Shown here in pieces: positions 16,684 through 23,084 of a DNA stretch of 23,084 nt. Numbering within the stretch: position 1 is the first letter of the stretch; each line of letters opens with the position of its first letter. The translations under genes and the position numbers were made by a program. Source of the stretch: Parafilimonas sp. (lineage in GTDB: Bacteria; Bacteroidota; Bacteroidia; Chitinophagales; Chitinophagaceae); the NCBI GenBank assembly GCA_025927795.1, contig JAICKT010000018.1, positions 1 through 23,084 on the forward strand, read 5' to 3'. The notes below the pieces were generated by a model, which was not told the origin of the DNA, did no database searches, and saw nothing but the letters and a program-made list of their open reading frames with translations.

Positions 16684-16700
16684 CTAATATATTATATTAG
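16684..16700. promoter_or_regulatory. Perfect 17-base palindrome upstream of the thioredoxin lipoprotein
   Basis: CTAATATATTATATTAG is a perfect inverted repeat with 8-base arms and a central T. It lies in the 79 bases between the MerR-type gene and the thioredoxin lipoprotein, both on the minus strand. It has no T tract, so it is unlikely to be a terminator. A dimeric regulator, perhaps the adjacent MerR-type protein, could bind it. Because it is all AT except its end bases, chance is also possible. Confidence 0.4.
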
Positions 16701-16724
16701 AAAATTTAGTAGAAAAAGCTCATT

Positions 16725-17306
16725 TCATGCGCCTAAATTAGCTCGCAATTCTAAAAGAAACGAACGGAATTTTGTTAAGGTTTCCACTAACTGTGTTTCC
16801 ATTTCTGCTTTCCTGCGATTGTCTTTTAAAAACTGGCGGGCGCCTTCCATAGAATATTTTTGTTGCCGTAACAGATAATAAATAATACGCAGATTTTTTA
16901 TGTCTTCAGGGCGAAATAAGCGATCGCCTTTACGGTTTTTACGCGGTTTTAAAATATCAAATTCTTTTTCCCAGAAACGCAACAATGAAGGATTTACATG
17001 AAACCATTCTGAAACTTCTGTTATAGAATAATACTGTTTTTGAAATAAAATTTCATCGTCGGGAATTTCAAGCAATGCAACATCAAGATTAATTTCTTTA
17101 AAAGATTTCCTGCCGCGCTTAGAAGGTTTTTGTTCTGTTTTTTTTGATAAAGGTTTTATAAGCTGTACAAATTTCTTTTCTTCTTTTGCTTCCTCTACTA
17201 ATTGATTAATTTGATTATTTCTTTTCTCTTTTGGCTGAGTGTTTTGCGTTTTTAAAACCTCCTGTTTTTTTTCCGGCTCTTTTTTAAATAAATCTAACTG
17301 CTGCAT
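16725..17306 (-). CDS. MerR-family transcriptional regulator
   Basis: The 193-residue protein has a charged, low-complexity N-terminus (1-70, rich in K, E and Q) containing an AT-hook-like KRGRKS at 63-68. A MerR-type winged-helix domain follows at about 90-160: YYSITEVSEWFHVNPSLLRF is the helix-turn-helix, FWEKEFDILKPRKNRKGDRLF the wing, and DIKNLRIIYYLL the next helix. A helical C-terminal tail (165-193) probably dimerises. There are no conserved metal-binding cysteines, so it is not a classical metal sensor. Such MerR proteins with long N-termini are common in Bacteroidota. It is divergent from the 3-hydroxyacyl-CoA dehydrogenase gene across 82 bases and lies upstream of the thioredoxin lipoprotein. 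Confidence 0.9.
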   Translation of the reverse strand: MQQLDLFKKEPEKKQEVLKTQNTQPKEKRNNQINQLVEEAKEEKKFVQLIKPLSKKTEQKPSKRGRKSFKEINLDVALLEIPDDEILFQKQYYSITEVSEWFHVNPSLLRFWEKEFDILKPRKNRKGDRLFRPEDIKNLRIIYYLLRQQKYSMEGARQFLKDNRRKAEMETQLVETLTKFRSFLLELRANLGA

Positions 17307-17364
17307 AATTAAAAGTAAATTATTTACACCTATAGTAAAATTAATCGTTTATCTTTTTAACTGC

Positions 17365-17372
17365 TAAGTTTG
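17365..17372 (+). promoter_or_regulatory. -7 promoter element for the hydroxyacyl-CoA dehydrogenase gene
   Basis: TAAGTTTG matches the Bacteroidota -7 consensus TAnnTTTG exactly and lies 16 bases before the GTG start, implying a very short leader. No clear TTTG -33 element is seen at the expected distance. Confidence 0.45.
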
Positions 17373-17388
17373 TAAAAACAGTTTTTGC

Positions 17389-18237
17389 GTGAATAAAATA
17401 AATAAAATCTGTGTTTGCGGTGCGGGCACCATGGGTAGCGGAATTGCACAAGTTGTTGCGCAAAATGGTTTTACTGTAATTGTGTTTGATGTAAATGAAG
17501 AAATGCTTTTAAAAAGCAAATCATCAATTGGAAGCAGCCTGCAGAAATTATCAGAGAAAGCAAAAATAACTGAGCAACAAAAGGAAGAAACAATTCAGCG
17601 CATAATATTTACTTCAAATATTAATGATTGCGTTGCTGATTTAATAATTGAAGCGGTGGTTGAAAAAACAGAAATCAAACAACAATTATTTGATGCCCTT
17701 TTATTAATTAATGATGATGAAACAATTTTCGCTACCAACACTTCTTCGATTTCTGTTTCAGGATTAAGTAATAAAAAAAAATATGCTGAACGTTTTGCAG
17801 GTATGCATTTTTTTAATCCTGCACAATTAATGAAACTGGTTGAAATTATTCGCGCGGACAAAACTTCTGAGGAAGTAATTAAAACATTAGTTGCACTTGC
17901 AAAACAAATTGGTAAAACTCCTGTTGTTTGTAATGATTTACCGGGATTTATTGTAAATCGGGTTGCACGTCCTTATTATCTTGAAGCAATGAAAATACTT
18001 GAAGAAGGTAATGCAGACATTGAAACAGTTGATGCTGTTATGGAGGCAACAGGTTTTAAAATGGGTCCGTTTAAACTGATCGATTTAATTGGCATGGATA
18101 TAAATTACTCCGTAAGCAATATAGTGTGGGAAGCGCTGAACAAGCCTGAACGTTTAAGACCTTCTATCATACAAAAAAATAAGGTAGAAGCAAATGAGCT
18201 TGGTAAGAAAACTGGGAAAGGGTTTTATAAATATTGA
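17389..18237 (+). CDS. 3-hydroxybutyryl-CoA dehydrogenase
   Basis: The 282-residue enzyme oxidises or reduces 3-hydroxyacyl-CoA with NAD(P), as in fatty-acid beta-oxidation or butanoate metabolism. The Rossmann motif GAGTMG is at 11-16. The catalytic residues are Ser119, His140 in MHFFNPA, Glu152 in LVEII and Asn190 in GFIVNR, all at the spacing known for the family. The C-terminal helical dimerisation domain starts near 187. The start is GTG at 17389: no ATG lies between the upstream in-frame stop at 17365-17367 and the Rossmann motif. The length matches standalone bacterial enzymes (hbd/paaH type). It is followed 28 bases later by the epimerase gene, likely as one operon. Confidence 0.94.
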   Translation: MNKINKICVCGAGTMGSGIAQVVAQNGFTVIVFDVNEEMLLKSKSSIGSSLQKLSEKAKITEQQKEETIQRIIFTSNINDCVADLIIEAVVEKTEIKQQLFDALLLINDDETIFATNTSSISVSGLSNKKKYAERFAGMHFFNPAQLMKLVEIIRADKTSEEVIKTLVALAKQIGKTPVVCNDLPGFIVNRVARPYYLEAMKILEEGNADIETVDAVMEATGFKMGPFKLIDLIGMDINYSVSNIVWEALNKPERLRPSIIQKNKVEANELGKKTGKGFYKY

Positions 18238-18265
18238 ATCGTATTTAACGAGTACAAACTGTTGC

Positions 18266-19282
18266 ATGAATTCAGACGAAAAGATTAATTCGCCCGCAGA
18301 AAAAAAAATAATTTTTATAACCGGTGCAACTGGCTTACTCGGTTCTCATTTAATTAAAGAGCTTGTAAAGCAAAATGTAAAAATCAAAGCTTTATACAGA
18401 AATGAAATTCCTTTTGTTGATTCAAATATTGAATGGATAAAAGGTGATTTATTTGATACAGTTTTACTTGAAGAAATTTTGCAGGGTGTTGATCAGGTTT
18501 ATCATTGCGCCGGAAAAGTTTCCTTCAATCCAAAAGCAAAAAAGGAACTTTTTAAAACGAATATTGAAGGCACTGCAAATATTGTAAATGCGTGTTTAAA
18601 CACAGGTGTAAAAAAATTACTGCATGTAAGTTCTGTTTCTGCGTTGGGGCGATTAAGAGAGAATACAATTATTACAGAAGAAATGCAATGGAGCGAAGAA
18701 ACAAGCAACAGTGTATATGGTGAAAGTAAATATCTCGCTGAGATGGAAGTGTGGCGCGGCATTGCAGAAGGTTTAAATGCTGTAATAGTAAACCCAACTA
18801 TTATTCTTGGTGCAGGCGATTGGAATAATGGCTCATCTGAAATTTTTAAAACAGTTTATAAAGAGTTTCCATATTATTCAGAAGGTGTAACAGGCTTTGT
18901 TGATGTGATGGATGTAGTAACTGCAATGATTGCATTAATGAACAGCGATATTTCTGCAGAACGTTTTATTATTAATGCTGATAATATTTCTTACAAAGAG
19001 CTGTTTAATATGATTGCTGAAGCGTTTCATAAAAAACCTCCGCATAAAAAAGTTTCTCCATTTATGGCAGCTTCAATATGGCGTTTGGAAGCGATACGAA
19101 GTTCATTTATCGGCAAAGCGCCTTTTATTACAAAAGAAACTGCACGAACCGCAATGGCAAAAGTTTATTTTGATAACAACAAATTATTGCAAACGCTTCC
19201 CTCATTTAAATACACGCCTTTAAAAAATTCTGTAGAAAGAATTTGTAATCTGTTAATGGAAACAAACAATGTTATTGACTGA
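18266..19282 (+). CDS. NAD-dependent epimerase/dehydratase, extended SDR
   Basis: The 338-residue protein is an extended short-chain dehydrogenase/reductase. TGATGLLGSH at 19-28 is the cofactor-binding motif. VSSVSALG near 121-128 supplies the Ser, and YGESK (Tyr151, Lys155) is the catalytic YxxxK. The acidic residue ending strand 2 is not obvious, so NAD versus NADP is open. Substrate is unknown; relatives act on nucleotide sugars, flavonoid-like compounds or steroids. I chose ATG 18266, which lies 28 bases after the dehydrogenase stop. An earlier in-frame ATG at 18194 would overlap that gene by 44 bases and add a 24-residue extension with no recognisable motif. Confidence 0.9.
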   Translation: MNSDEKINSPAEKKIIFITGATGLLGSHLIKELVKQNVKIKALYRNEIPFVDSNIEWIKGDLFDTVLLEEILQGVDQVYHCAGKVSFNPKAKKELFKTNIEGTANIVNACLNTGVKKLLHVSSVSALGRLRENTIITEEMQWSEETSNSVYGESKYLAEMEVWRGIAEGLNAVIVNPTIILGAGDWNNGSSEIFKTVYKEFPYYSEGVTGFVDVMDVVTAMIALMNSDISAERFIINADNISYKELFNMIAEAFHKKPPHKKVSPFMAASIWRLEAIRSSFIGKAPFITKETARTAMAKVYFDNNKLLQTLPSFKYTPLKNSVERICNLLMETNNVID

Positions 19283-19347
19283 TATTAATTTTAAATGAAG
19301 GTTAAATGCTTTGCATGAATAACTATTCAGTTACATGTTAAAGCCGC

Positions 19348-19355
19348 TACTTTTG
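19348..19355 (+). promoter_or_regulatory. Candidate -7 promoter element
   Basis: TACTTTTG matches TAnnTTTG exactly, 16 bases before the ATG at 19372. The nearest TTTG upstream (19310-19313) is too far for a standard -33 box. It suggests that the two small membrane-protein genes have their own start point. Confidence 0.4.
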
Positions 19356-19371
19356 CCGTTTAATTAATTGA

Positions 19372-19806
19372 ATGTTTAAAACTATTCTTCCGTTTTATAT
19401 TATTTGTTTCGCTCTATATATTTTTTTCACCCGCCAGCCAGATTATCTTGACGGACAATTTGCAACCGGTATTATTCATTATATAAAAGACAGCGCACAA
19501 AAGCCCCTTGCAAAAGTTTTCTTTACAATTGATGAAAAAACTTACGCCGCAAACGCAGCTTATTCTTTGCGCAACCTGAGGGAAAGTGAAACTGTGCCGG
19601 TTATTTATGATACATCAAATCCGGCAAATGCTGCCATATATAAATGGTGGGGTTATTGGCTGCGATGGAATGAATTGGTTGCATCTATATTAATACCTCT
19701 TGTTTTATATTATGCAGCTAAAGCTATAACAGCAAATCCAACACCCGAAACATTAATAGAAGAACTTGAAGATAAAGACCGCACTAAAAGAAAAAAATAC
19801 AATTAG
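19372..19806 (+). CDS. Small membrane protein, DUF3592-like
   Basis: The 144-residue protein has a transmembrane segment at about 4-20, a soluble middle of about 75 residues and a second membrane segment at about 98-116. A charged tail, EELEDKDRTKRKKYN, follows. The middle part contains a FFTIDEKTYAA strand and VPVIYDTSNPANA. That resembles the small beta domain of DUF3592 proteins, whose V.YDP.NP motif is similar. The assignment is moderate. Function is unknown; the soluble part likely faces the periplasm. It is followed by another small membrane gene 30 bases later. Confidence 0.6.
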   Translation: MFKTILPFYIICFALYIFFTRQPDYLDGQFATGIIHYIKDSAQKPLAKVFFTIDEKTYAANAAYSLRNLRESETVPVIYDTSNPANAAIYKWWGYWLRWNELVASILIPLVLYYAAKAITANPTPETLIEELEDKDRTKRKKYN

Positions 19807-19836
19807 CATAATACAATAACACCTAAAGAACAATAC

Positions 19837-20163
19837 ATGAAAACAATTATTTTACTTTTTTGCAGCAATACTTTTATGACGTTTGCCTGGTACTGGCATC
19901 TTAAAGCTACCGATGTGGCTCTGTGGAAAGTGATTTTAATAAGCTGGAGTTTGGCATTTATTGAATATTGTTTTGCGGTGCCCGCGAATCGTTATGGTTT
20001 TGAAAAAGGCTGGAATGGGTTTCAGCTAAAAATTATACAAGAAGTTATTACGCTTATTGTGTTCTCAATTTTTGCAGTGCTGTACTTAAAAGAGCCGCTT
20101 CAATGGAAATATTTTGTGAGCTTTCTTTTTATTATTGGTGCAGTTTATTTTGCCTTTAAATAA
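19837..20163 (+). CDS. DMT-family small membrane protein (DUF486)
   Basis: The 108-residue protein has four predicted transmembrane helices at about 3-20, 28-46, 65-83 and 90-107. Recognisable family features are SNTFMTFAWYWHL at the start, SLAFIEYCFAVPANRYG in the second helix and its loop, and LKIIQEVITLIVFS later. DUF486 belongs with small multidrug-resistance-like transporters of the drug/metabolite superfamily, but no substrate is known. Length is as expected. It lies 30 bases after the DUF3592-like gene and probably shares its transcript. A hairpin follows directly. Confidence 0.88.
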   Translation: MKTIILLFCSNTFMTFAWYWHLKATDVALWKVILISWSLAFIEYCFAVPANRYGFEKGWNGFQLKIIQEVITLIVFSIFAVLYLKEPLQWKYFVSFLFIIGAVYFAFK

Positions 20164-20477
20164 AAGAAGGGTGACCGCATCCCGCTGGCCACCCTGATTT
20201 AACCCTGCTGCAAAAGTTCAAATATTTTTTAGTTGTTAATCGCTTGTTGTAATAAAAAGACGTGGCATTTTTCTTTCGGTTTAATCAGGTTTAAAAAAAT
20301 ATTTGCTGATTTTTATTCATTAACTATTTATTAGCATTTGAACCTACTAATGCTATTTTTGCAAGCGAAATTTGCACGATGAAATGAGGCATAAAAGTTT
20401 TCGAGCAATTTTTACCAACTGCGATGAAAATTTTTATGGCGGATTCCATGTGGCAATTGAAAAGACAAAATATACAC
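20164..20477. other. 314-base intergenic region before phzF
   Basis: No coding frame of note is seen. A GC-rich hairpin with arms AGGGTG (20168-20173) and CACCCT (20190-20195), plus two inner pairs after a mismatch, directly follows the DUF486 gene. It has no good T tract. A second hairpin, TAGCATT (20332-20338) with AATGCTA (20349-20355), is followed by a T run and overlaps an exact -7 box, TATTTTTG (20354-20361). So the region may hold the end of the upstream transcript and the phzF promoter, and possibly a short non-coding RNA. Confidence 0.5.
20354..20361 (+). promoter_or_regulatory. Candidate -7 promoter element for the phzF-rnhA unit
   Basis: TATTTTTG matches TAnnTTTG exactly. A TTTG at 20337-20340 is only 13 bases upstream, shorter than the standard spacing. 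The box overlaps the right arm of a hairpin followed by Ts, so a terminator reading is an alternative. Confidence 0.35.
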
Positions 20478-21266
20478 ATGAAATTACCCGTTTATATTGT
20501 TGATGCTTTTACTGATAAACTTTTTGGCGGTAATCCTGCCGCTGTTTGTCCATTGCATGAATGGTTGCCGGATAAAACCATGCAAAGTCTTGCAACCGAA
20601 AATAATTTATCGGAAACCGCTTTTATAATTGAAGAAGACGATCATTACCGCATTCGCTGGTTTACGCCTTCTGTTGAAGTAAAGCTTTGTGGTCATGCAA
20701 CTTTAGCGAGTGCGCATATTTTTTATACGGAACTGCATCACGCTAAAGAAGAAGTTTGGTTTGAATCACATAGCGGCATGTTAAAAGTTTCCCGTAGAAA
20801 TCAGAATTCTTACACGTTAAATTTTCCGGCTAATCCACCTGAACCGGCTTCAGAAATTCCTGAAGGTTTATTCAAAGGTTTAGGCATTGATGATGCGCCT
20901 GTTTTTAAAACCTCTTTTGATTATATGGTTTTGCTTCCATCGCAACAAAGCATAGAAAATCTTACTCCCGATTTTACGGAGCTTGCTAAAGTAAAAGCGC
21001 GTGGTGTAATAACAACTGCAAAGGGCAATGATGCAGATTTTGTGTCAAGATGCTTTTATCCGCAAAGCGGTATTAACGAAGACCCGGTTACAGGCTCTGC
21101 ACACACAATCATGGTTCCTTATTGGGCGGAAGTATTGGCCAAAAATAATCTTACAGCTATACAACTTTCAAAAAGAAAAGGTTATTTAGATTGTGAGTTG
21201 AAAGATACTCGTGTGCTTATGACCGGCAACGCCATTACTTATATGAAAGGCGAATATATTGTTTGA
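20478..21266 (+). CDS. PhzF-family isomerase
   Basis: The 262-residue protein belongs to the PhzF/diaminopimelate-epimerase-fold family. The start MKLPVYIVDAFTDKLFGGNPAAV is characteristic. The catalytic Glu46 lies in NNLSETAFI, and CGHATLA at 71-77 and DPVTGSAH near the end are the paired signatures of the two domains. PhzF itself isomerises a phenazine precursor, but no other phenazine gene is here. Most Bacteroidota homologues have no known substrate. I chose the ATG at 20478 because it matches the family N-terminus and length; an in-frame ATG at 20424 would add 18 unrelated residues. Its TGA overlaps the ATG of the RNase HI gene, which suggests coupled translation. Confidence 0.92.
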   Translation: MKLPVYIVDAFTDKLFGGNPAAVCPLHEWLPDKTMQSLATENNLSETAFIIEEDDHYRIRWFTPSVEVKLCGHATLASAHIFYTELHHAKEEVWFESHSGMLKVSRRNQNSYTLNFPANPPEPASEIPEGLFKGLGIDDAPVFKTSFDYMVLLPSQQSIENLTPDFTELAKVKARGVITTAKGNDADFVSRCFYPQSGINEDPVTGSAHTIMVPYWAEVLAKNNLTAIQLSKRKGYLDCELKDTRVLMTGNAITYMKGEYIV

Positions 21267-21748
21267 TGGAGCCAAAAAAGCAACTCGTAATTTATACTGA
21301 TGGCGCCGCAAGAGGCAATCCGGGTAAAGGCGGTTATGGCGCTATTTTAATTTGGGGTGATAGAGAAAAGGAATTATCAGCAGGTTATCGCTTAACTACA
21401 AATAACAGGATGGAATTAACGGCTGTTATTGCAGCTTTGAAATCACTTACTAAAAAAAATATTCCGGTTAATATTTATACAGATAGCCAATATGTTTTTA
21501 ATTCAGTAGAAAAAAAATGGCTCGATGGCTGGATAAGAACAGATTTTAAAGGTGATAAAAAGAATAAAGATTTGTGGATGGAGTATTATCATCTCGCAAA
21601 AAACTATTCAATAAAATTTTTTTGGGTGAAGGGTCATGCAGAAAATATATATAATAACCGTTGTGATGAACTTGCTACTACAGCCGCCGATGGAAATAAT
21701 TTATTGGTTGATGAAGGCTATGAGCAAATTCGAAACAAGCTTTTATAA
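21266..21748 (+). CDS. rnhA: Ribonuclease HI
   Basis: The 160-residue enzyme cleaves the RNA strand of RNA-DNA hybrids, removing primers and R-loops. The four metal-binding acidic residues are in place: Asp12 in YTDGAARGNPG, Glu50 in NNRMELTA, Asp72 in YTDSQYVFN and Asp134 in NNRCDELA. His124 is in VKGHAEN, and the basic handle segment (WLDGWIRTDFKG) is present. Numbering is close to the well-studied bacterial type 1 enzymes. The start is the ATG at 21266, which shares one base with the phzF stop (TGATG). A TTG one codon earlier is in frame but needless. Confidence 0.96.
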   Translation: MEPKKQLVIYTDGAARGNPGKGGYGAILIWGDREKELSAGYRLTTNNRMELTAVIAALKSLTKKNIPVNIYTDSQYVFNSVEKKWLDGWIRTDFKGDKKNKDLWMEYYHLAKNYSIKFFWVKGHAENIYNNRCDELATTAADGNNLLVDEGYEQIRNKLL

Positions 21749-21797
21749 AAATTCCATTTTATTTTGCAAGCCTTTTAAATTTTTAAAACTATAATTT

Positions 21798-21821
21798 CTC
21801 CCTTTAGGGAGGTTAGGAGGG
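21798..21821 (+). promoter_or_regulatory. Hairpin plus strong Shine-Dalgarno leader before aspartate kinase
   Basis: CTCCC (21798-21802) pairs with GGGAG (21807-21811) around a TTTA loop. GTTA and then a second G-rich tract (GGAGGG, 21816-21821) follow, three bases before the ATG at 21825. The tract includes AGGAGG (21815-21820), a perfect Shine-Dalgarno sequence and unusual for this phylum. The C-rich arm could instead pair with this second tract and hide it. The layout repeats that of 165-185 before gltD, with compensating base changes. Confidence 0.55.
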
Positions 21822-21824
21822 TTA

Positions 21825-23084
21825 ATGAAAGTAATGAAGTTTGGCGGCACAAGTGTTGGCACGCCGCAGCGTATGAGCCAGGTACTCGAATTAATATCGG
21901 CAGGTAACGATTCAAAGATTGTTGTACTAAGTGCATTAAGCGGTACAACCAATGCGCTGGTAAATATCAGCAATACTATTGCAGAAGGATACAGAGATGA
22001 AGCCAAAAATAAAATTGAAGAACTGGAACGCCATTACCGCGAATTTGTAAACAATCTTGTTGAGAAAGAAGCTTTCAGAGAAAAAGCTAATGCTATTGTT
22101 TCAGAACATTTCGAGTTTTTGAATATTATTCTTAAGATTTCTTTTAGCGAAGCGTTAAATAAAGATATTCTTGCGCAGGGAGAGTTATTAAGCACCAAAC
22201 TTTTTTCTGTTTTTCTTGAAGAAAAAAATGTTGATCATCTATTATTGCCGGCGCTGGAATTTATGAGTATTGATGGTAATGGTGAGCCGCAGATTGGCAG
22301 TATAAAAGTTAAGCTTAGCCAATTGCTTGAGCAGCATCAGGATAAAAAATTATTTATAACGCAGGGATATATTTGCCGTAATACAAAAGGTGAAGTAGAC
22401 AATTTAAAACGTGGTGGTAGTGATTATACAGCATCATTAATTGCCGCAGCGGTAAAGGCATCGGTGTGCGAAATATGGACAGACATCAACGGAATGCACA
22501 ACAATGATCCGCGTGTAGTGGATAAAACAATACCGGTTGAAACTTTAAGTTTTGATGAAGCTGCAGAGCTTGCGTATTTCGGTGCAAAAATTTTACATCC
22601 TGCCTGCATTTGGCCTGCGCAACTATATAAAATTCCTGTAAAACTGTTGAATACAATGCAACCGGATGCGGCTGGCACAACTATACAGCAAACTGTAAAA
22701 CATATTGGCGCAAAAGCAGTTGCAGCAAAGGATGGCATTATCGCAATAAAAATTAAAAGCAGCCGCATGTTGCTGGCTTATGGTTTTTTAAGAAAAATAT
22801 TTGAAGTGTTTGAGAAATATAAAACTTCAATTGATATGATTACTACTTCTGAAGTTGCTGTTTCTGTTACAATTGATAACAGCACACACCTTCAGCAAAT
22901 AATAAAAGAGCTTGAGCCGCTTGGCACTGTGGAAACAGATACAGACCAAACCATTGTTTCGATTGTAGGAAACGAGATTGCAGAATCTTCTACTGTGTTG
23001 AAAAAAATCTTTATTGCGATAAGTGAAATTCCTGTTCGCATGGTTAGCTATGGTGGCAGCCGCCATAATATTTCTTTACTTATC
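21825..23084 (+). CDS. lysC: Aspartate kinase, LysC type (3' end cut by window edge)
   Basis: The open frame runs 420 codons to the window edge with no stop. Aspartate kinase phosphorylates aspartate, the first step towards lysine, methionine, threonine and diaminopimelate. The N-terminal KFGGTSVG is at 5-12, the nucleotide-site segment LKRGGSDYTA at 194-203, and IWTDINGMHNNDPR at 217-230. Two ACT regulatory domains follow at about 305-365 and from 375 on, suggesting feedback control by end-product amino acids. It appears monofunctional so far; family members are about 440-450 residues, so only the last 20-30 are probably missing. A fusion to homoserine dehydrogenase cannot be excluded, because the end is outside the window. 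It lies 76 bases after rnhA. Confidence 0.93.
   Translation, partial: MKVMKFGGTSVGTPQRMSQVLELISAGNDSKIVVLSALSGTTNALVNISNTIAEGYRDEAKNKIEELERHYREFVNNLVEKEAFREKANAIVSEHFEFLNIILKISFSEALNKDILAQGELLSTKLFSVFLEEKNVDHLLLPALEFMSIDGNGEPQIGSIKVKLSQLLEQHQDKKLFITQGYICRNTKGEVDNLKRGGSDYTASLIAAAVKASVCEIWTDINGMHNNDPRVVDKTIPVETLSFDEAAELAYFGAKILHPACIWPAQLYKIPVKLLNTMQPDAAGTTIQQTVKHIGAKAVAAKDGIIAIKIKSSRMLLAYGFLRKIFEVFEKYKTSIDMITTSEVAVSVTIDNSTHLQQIIKELEPLGTVETDTDQTIVSIVGNEIAESSTVLKKIFIAISEIPVRMVSYGGSRHNISLLI

Noticed and set aside
18194..18265. Longer N-terminus for the epimerase
   Set aside because: It would overlap the dehydrogenase gene by 44 bases and add 24 residues with no recognisable motif before the cofactor-binding motif.
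20424..20477. Longer N-terminus for the PhzF-like protein
   Set aside because: The family N-terminus begins at MKLPVYIVDAFT; the extra 18 residues have no match and make the protein longer than usual.
22424..23066. Minus-strand frames opposite the 3' part of the window
   Set aside because: The plus strand is continuously open and encodes aspartate kinase; these are antisense shadows.

Overview
The window looks like ordinary chromosomal DNA from a member of the Bacteroidota, plausibly a Chitinophagaceae-like soil or freshwater bacterium. The evidence is a SusC/SusD outer-membrane pair, lipoproteins with Bacteroidota-style lipoboxes, a PIF1-type helicase with HRDC and winged-helix tails, AT-rich DNA, mostly no Shine-Dalgarno sequences, and several TAnnTTTG motifs (the Bacteroidota -7 promoter element) just upstream of genes. 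The taxonomic placement below phylum is inference. I see no transposase, phage gene, CRISPR array, tRNA or rRNA.

Layout. 1-1650: the tail of gltB, a REP-like hairpin, then gltD (glutamate synthase small subunit). 1647-4163 (-): PIF1/HRDC helicase, converging on gltD with overlapping stop codons. 4241-8829 (-): a susC-susD transport pair with no catabolic enzyme beside it, closed by a terminator and preceded by a 459-base intergenic region. 9289-10824 (-): lysS, divergent from a Rieske mononuclear iron oxygenase (10907-11989), which ends in a strong bidirectional terminator shared with a small outer-membrane barrel gene (12038-12619, -). 12703-13953 (-): a DUF2130 coiled-coil protein with a nuclease-like residue pattern, divergent from a Tat-exported amidase (14080-15690) that is followed by a small helical protein. 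16103-17306 (-): a thioredoxin-fold lipoprotein and a MerR-type regulator. 17389-20163 (+): 3-hydroxyacyl-CoA dehydrogenase, NAD-dependent epimerase and two small membrane proteins. 20478-23084 (+): a PhzF-like isomerase overlapping RNase HI, then a LysC-type aspartate kinase cut by the window edge.

Most genes are housekeeping or metabolic and do not form one pathway. No clear new multigene system is visible. The most unusual structure is a short leader shared by gltD and the aspartate kinase gene. Each has a C-rich/G-rich hairpin with a TTTA loop and a second G-rich tract directly before the start codon. The stem arms differ between the two copies but stay complementary, and the second G-rich tract differs in step with them. 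Both genes serve nitrogen or amino-acid metabolism. Other items worth checking are the DUF2130 protein as a possible PD-(D/E)XK nuclease, a perfect 17-base palindrome upstream of the thioredoxin lipoprotein, a TGGCATG direct repeat upstream of the barrel gene, and the long unexplained region upstream of susC.
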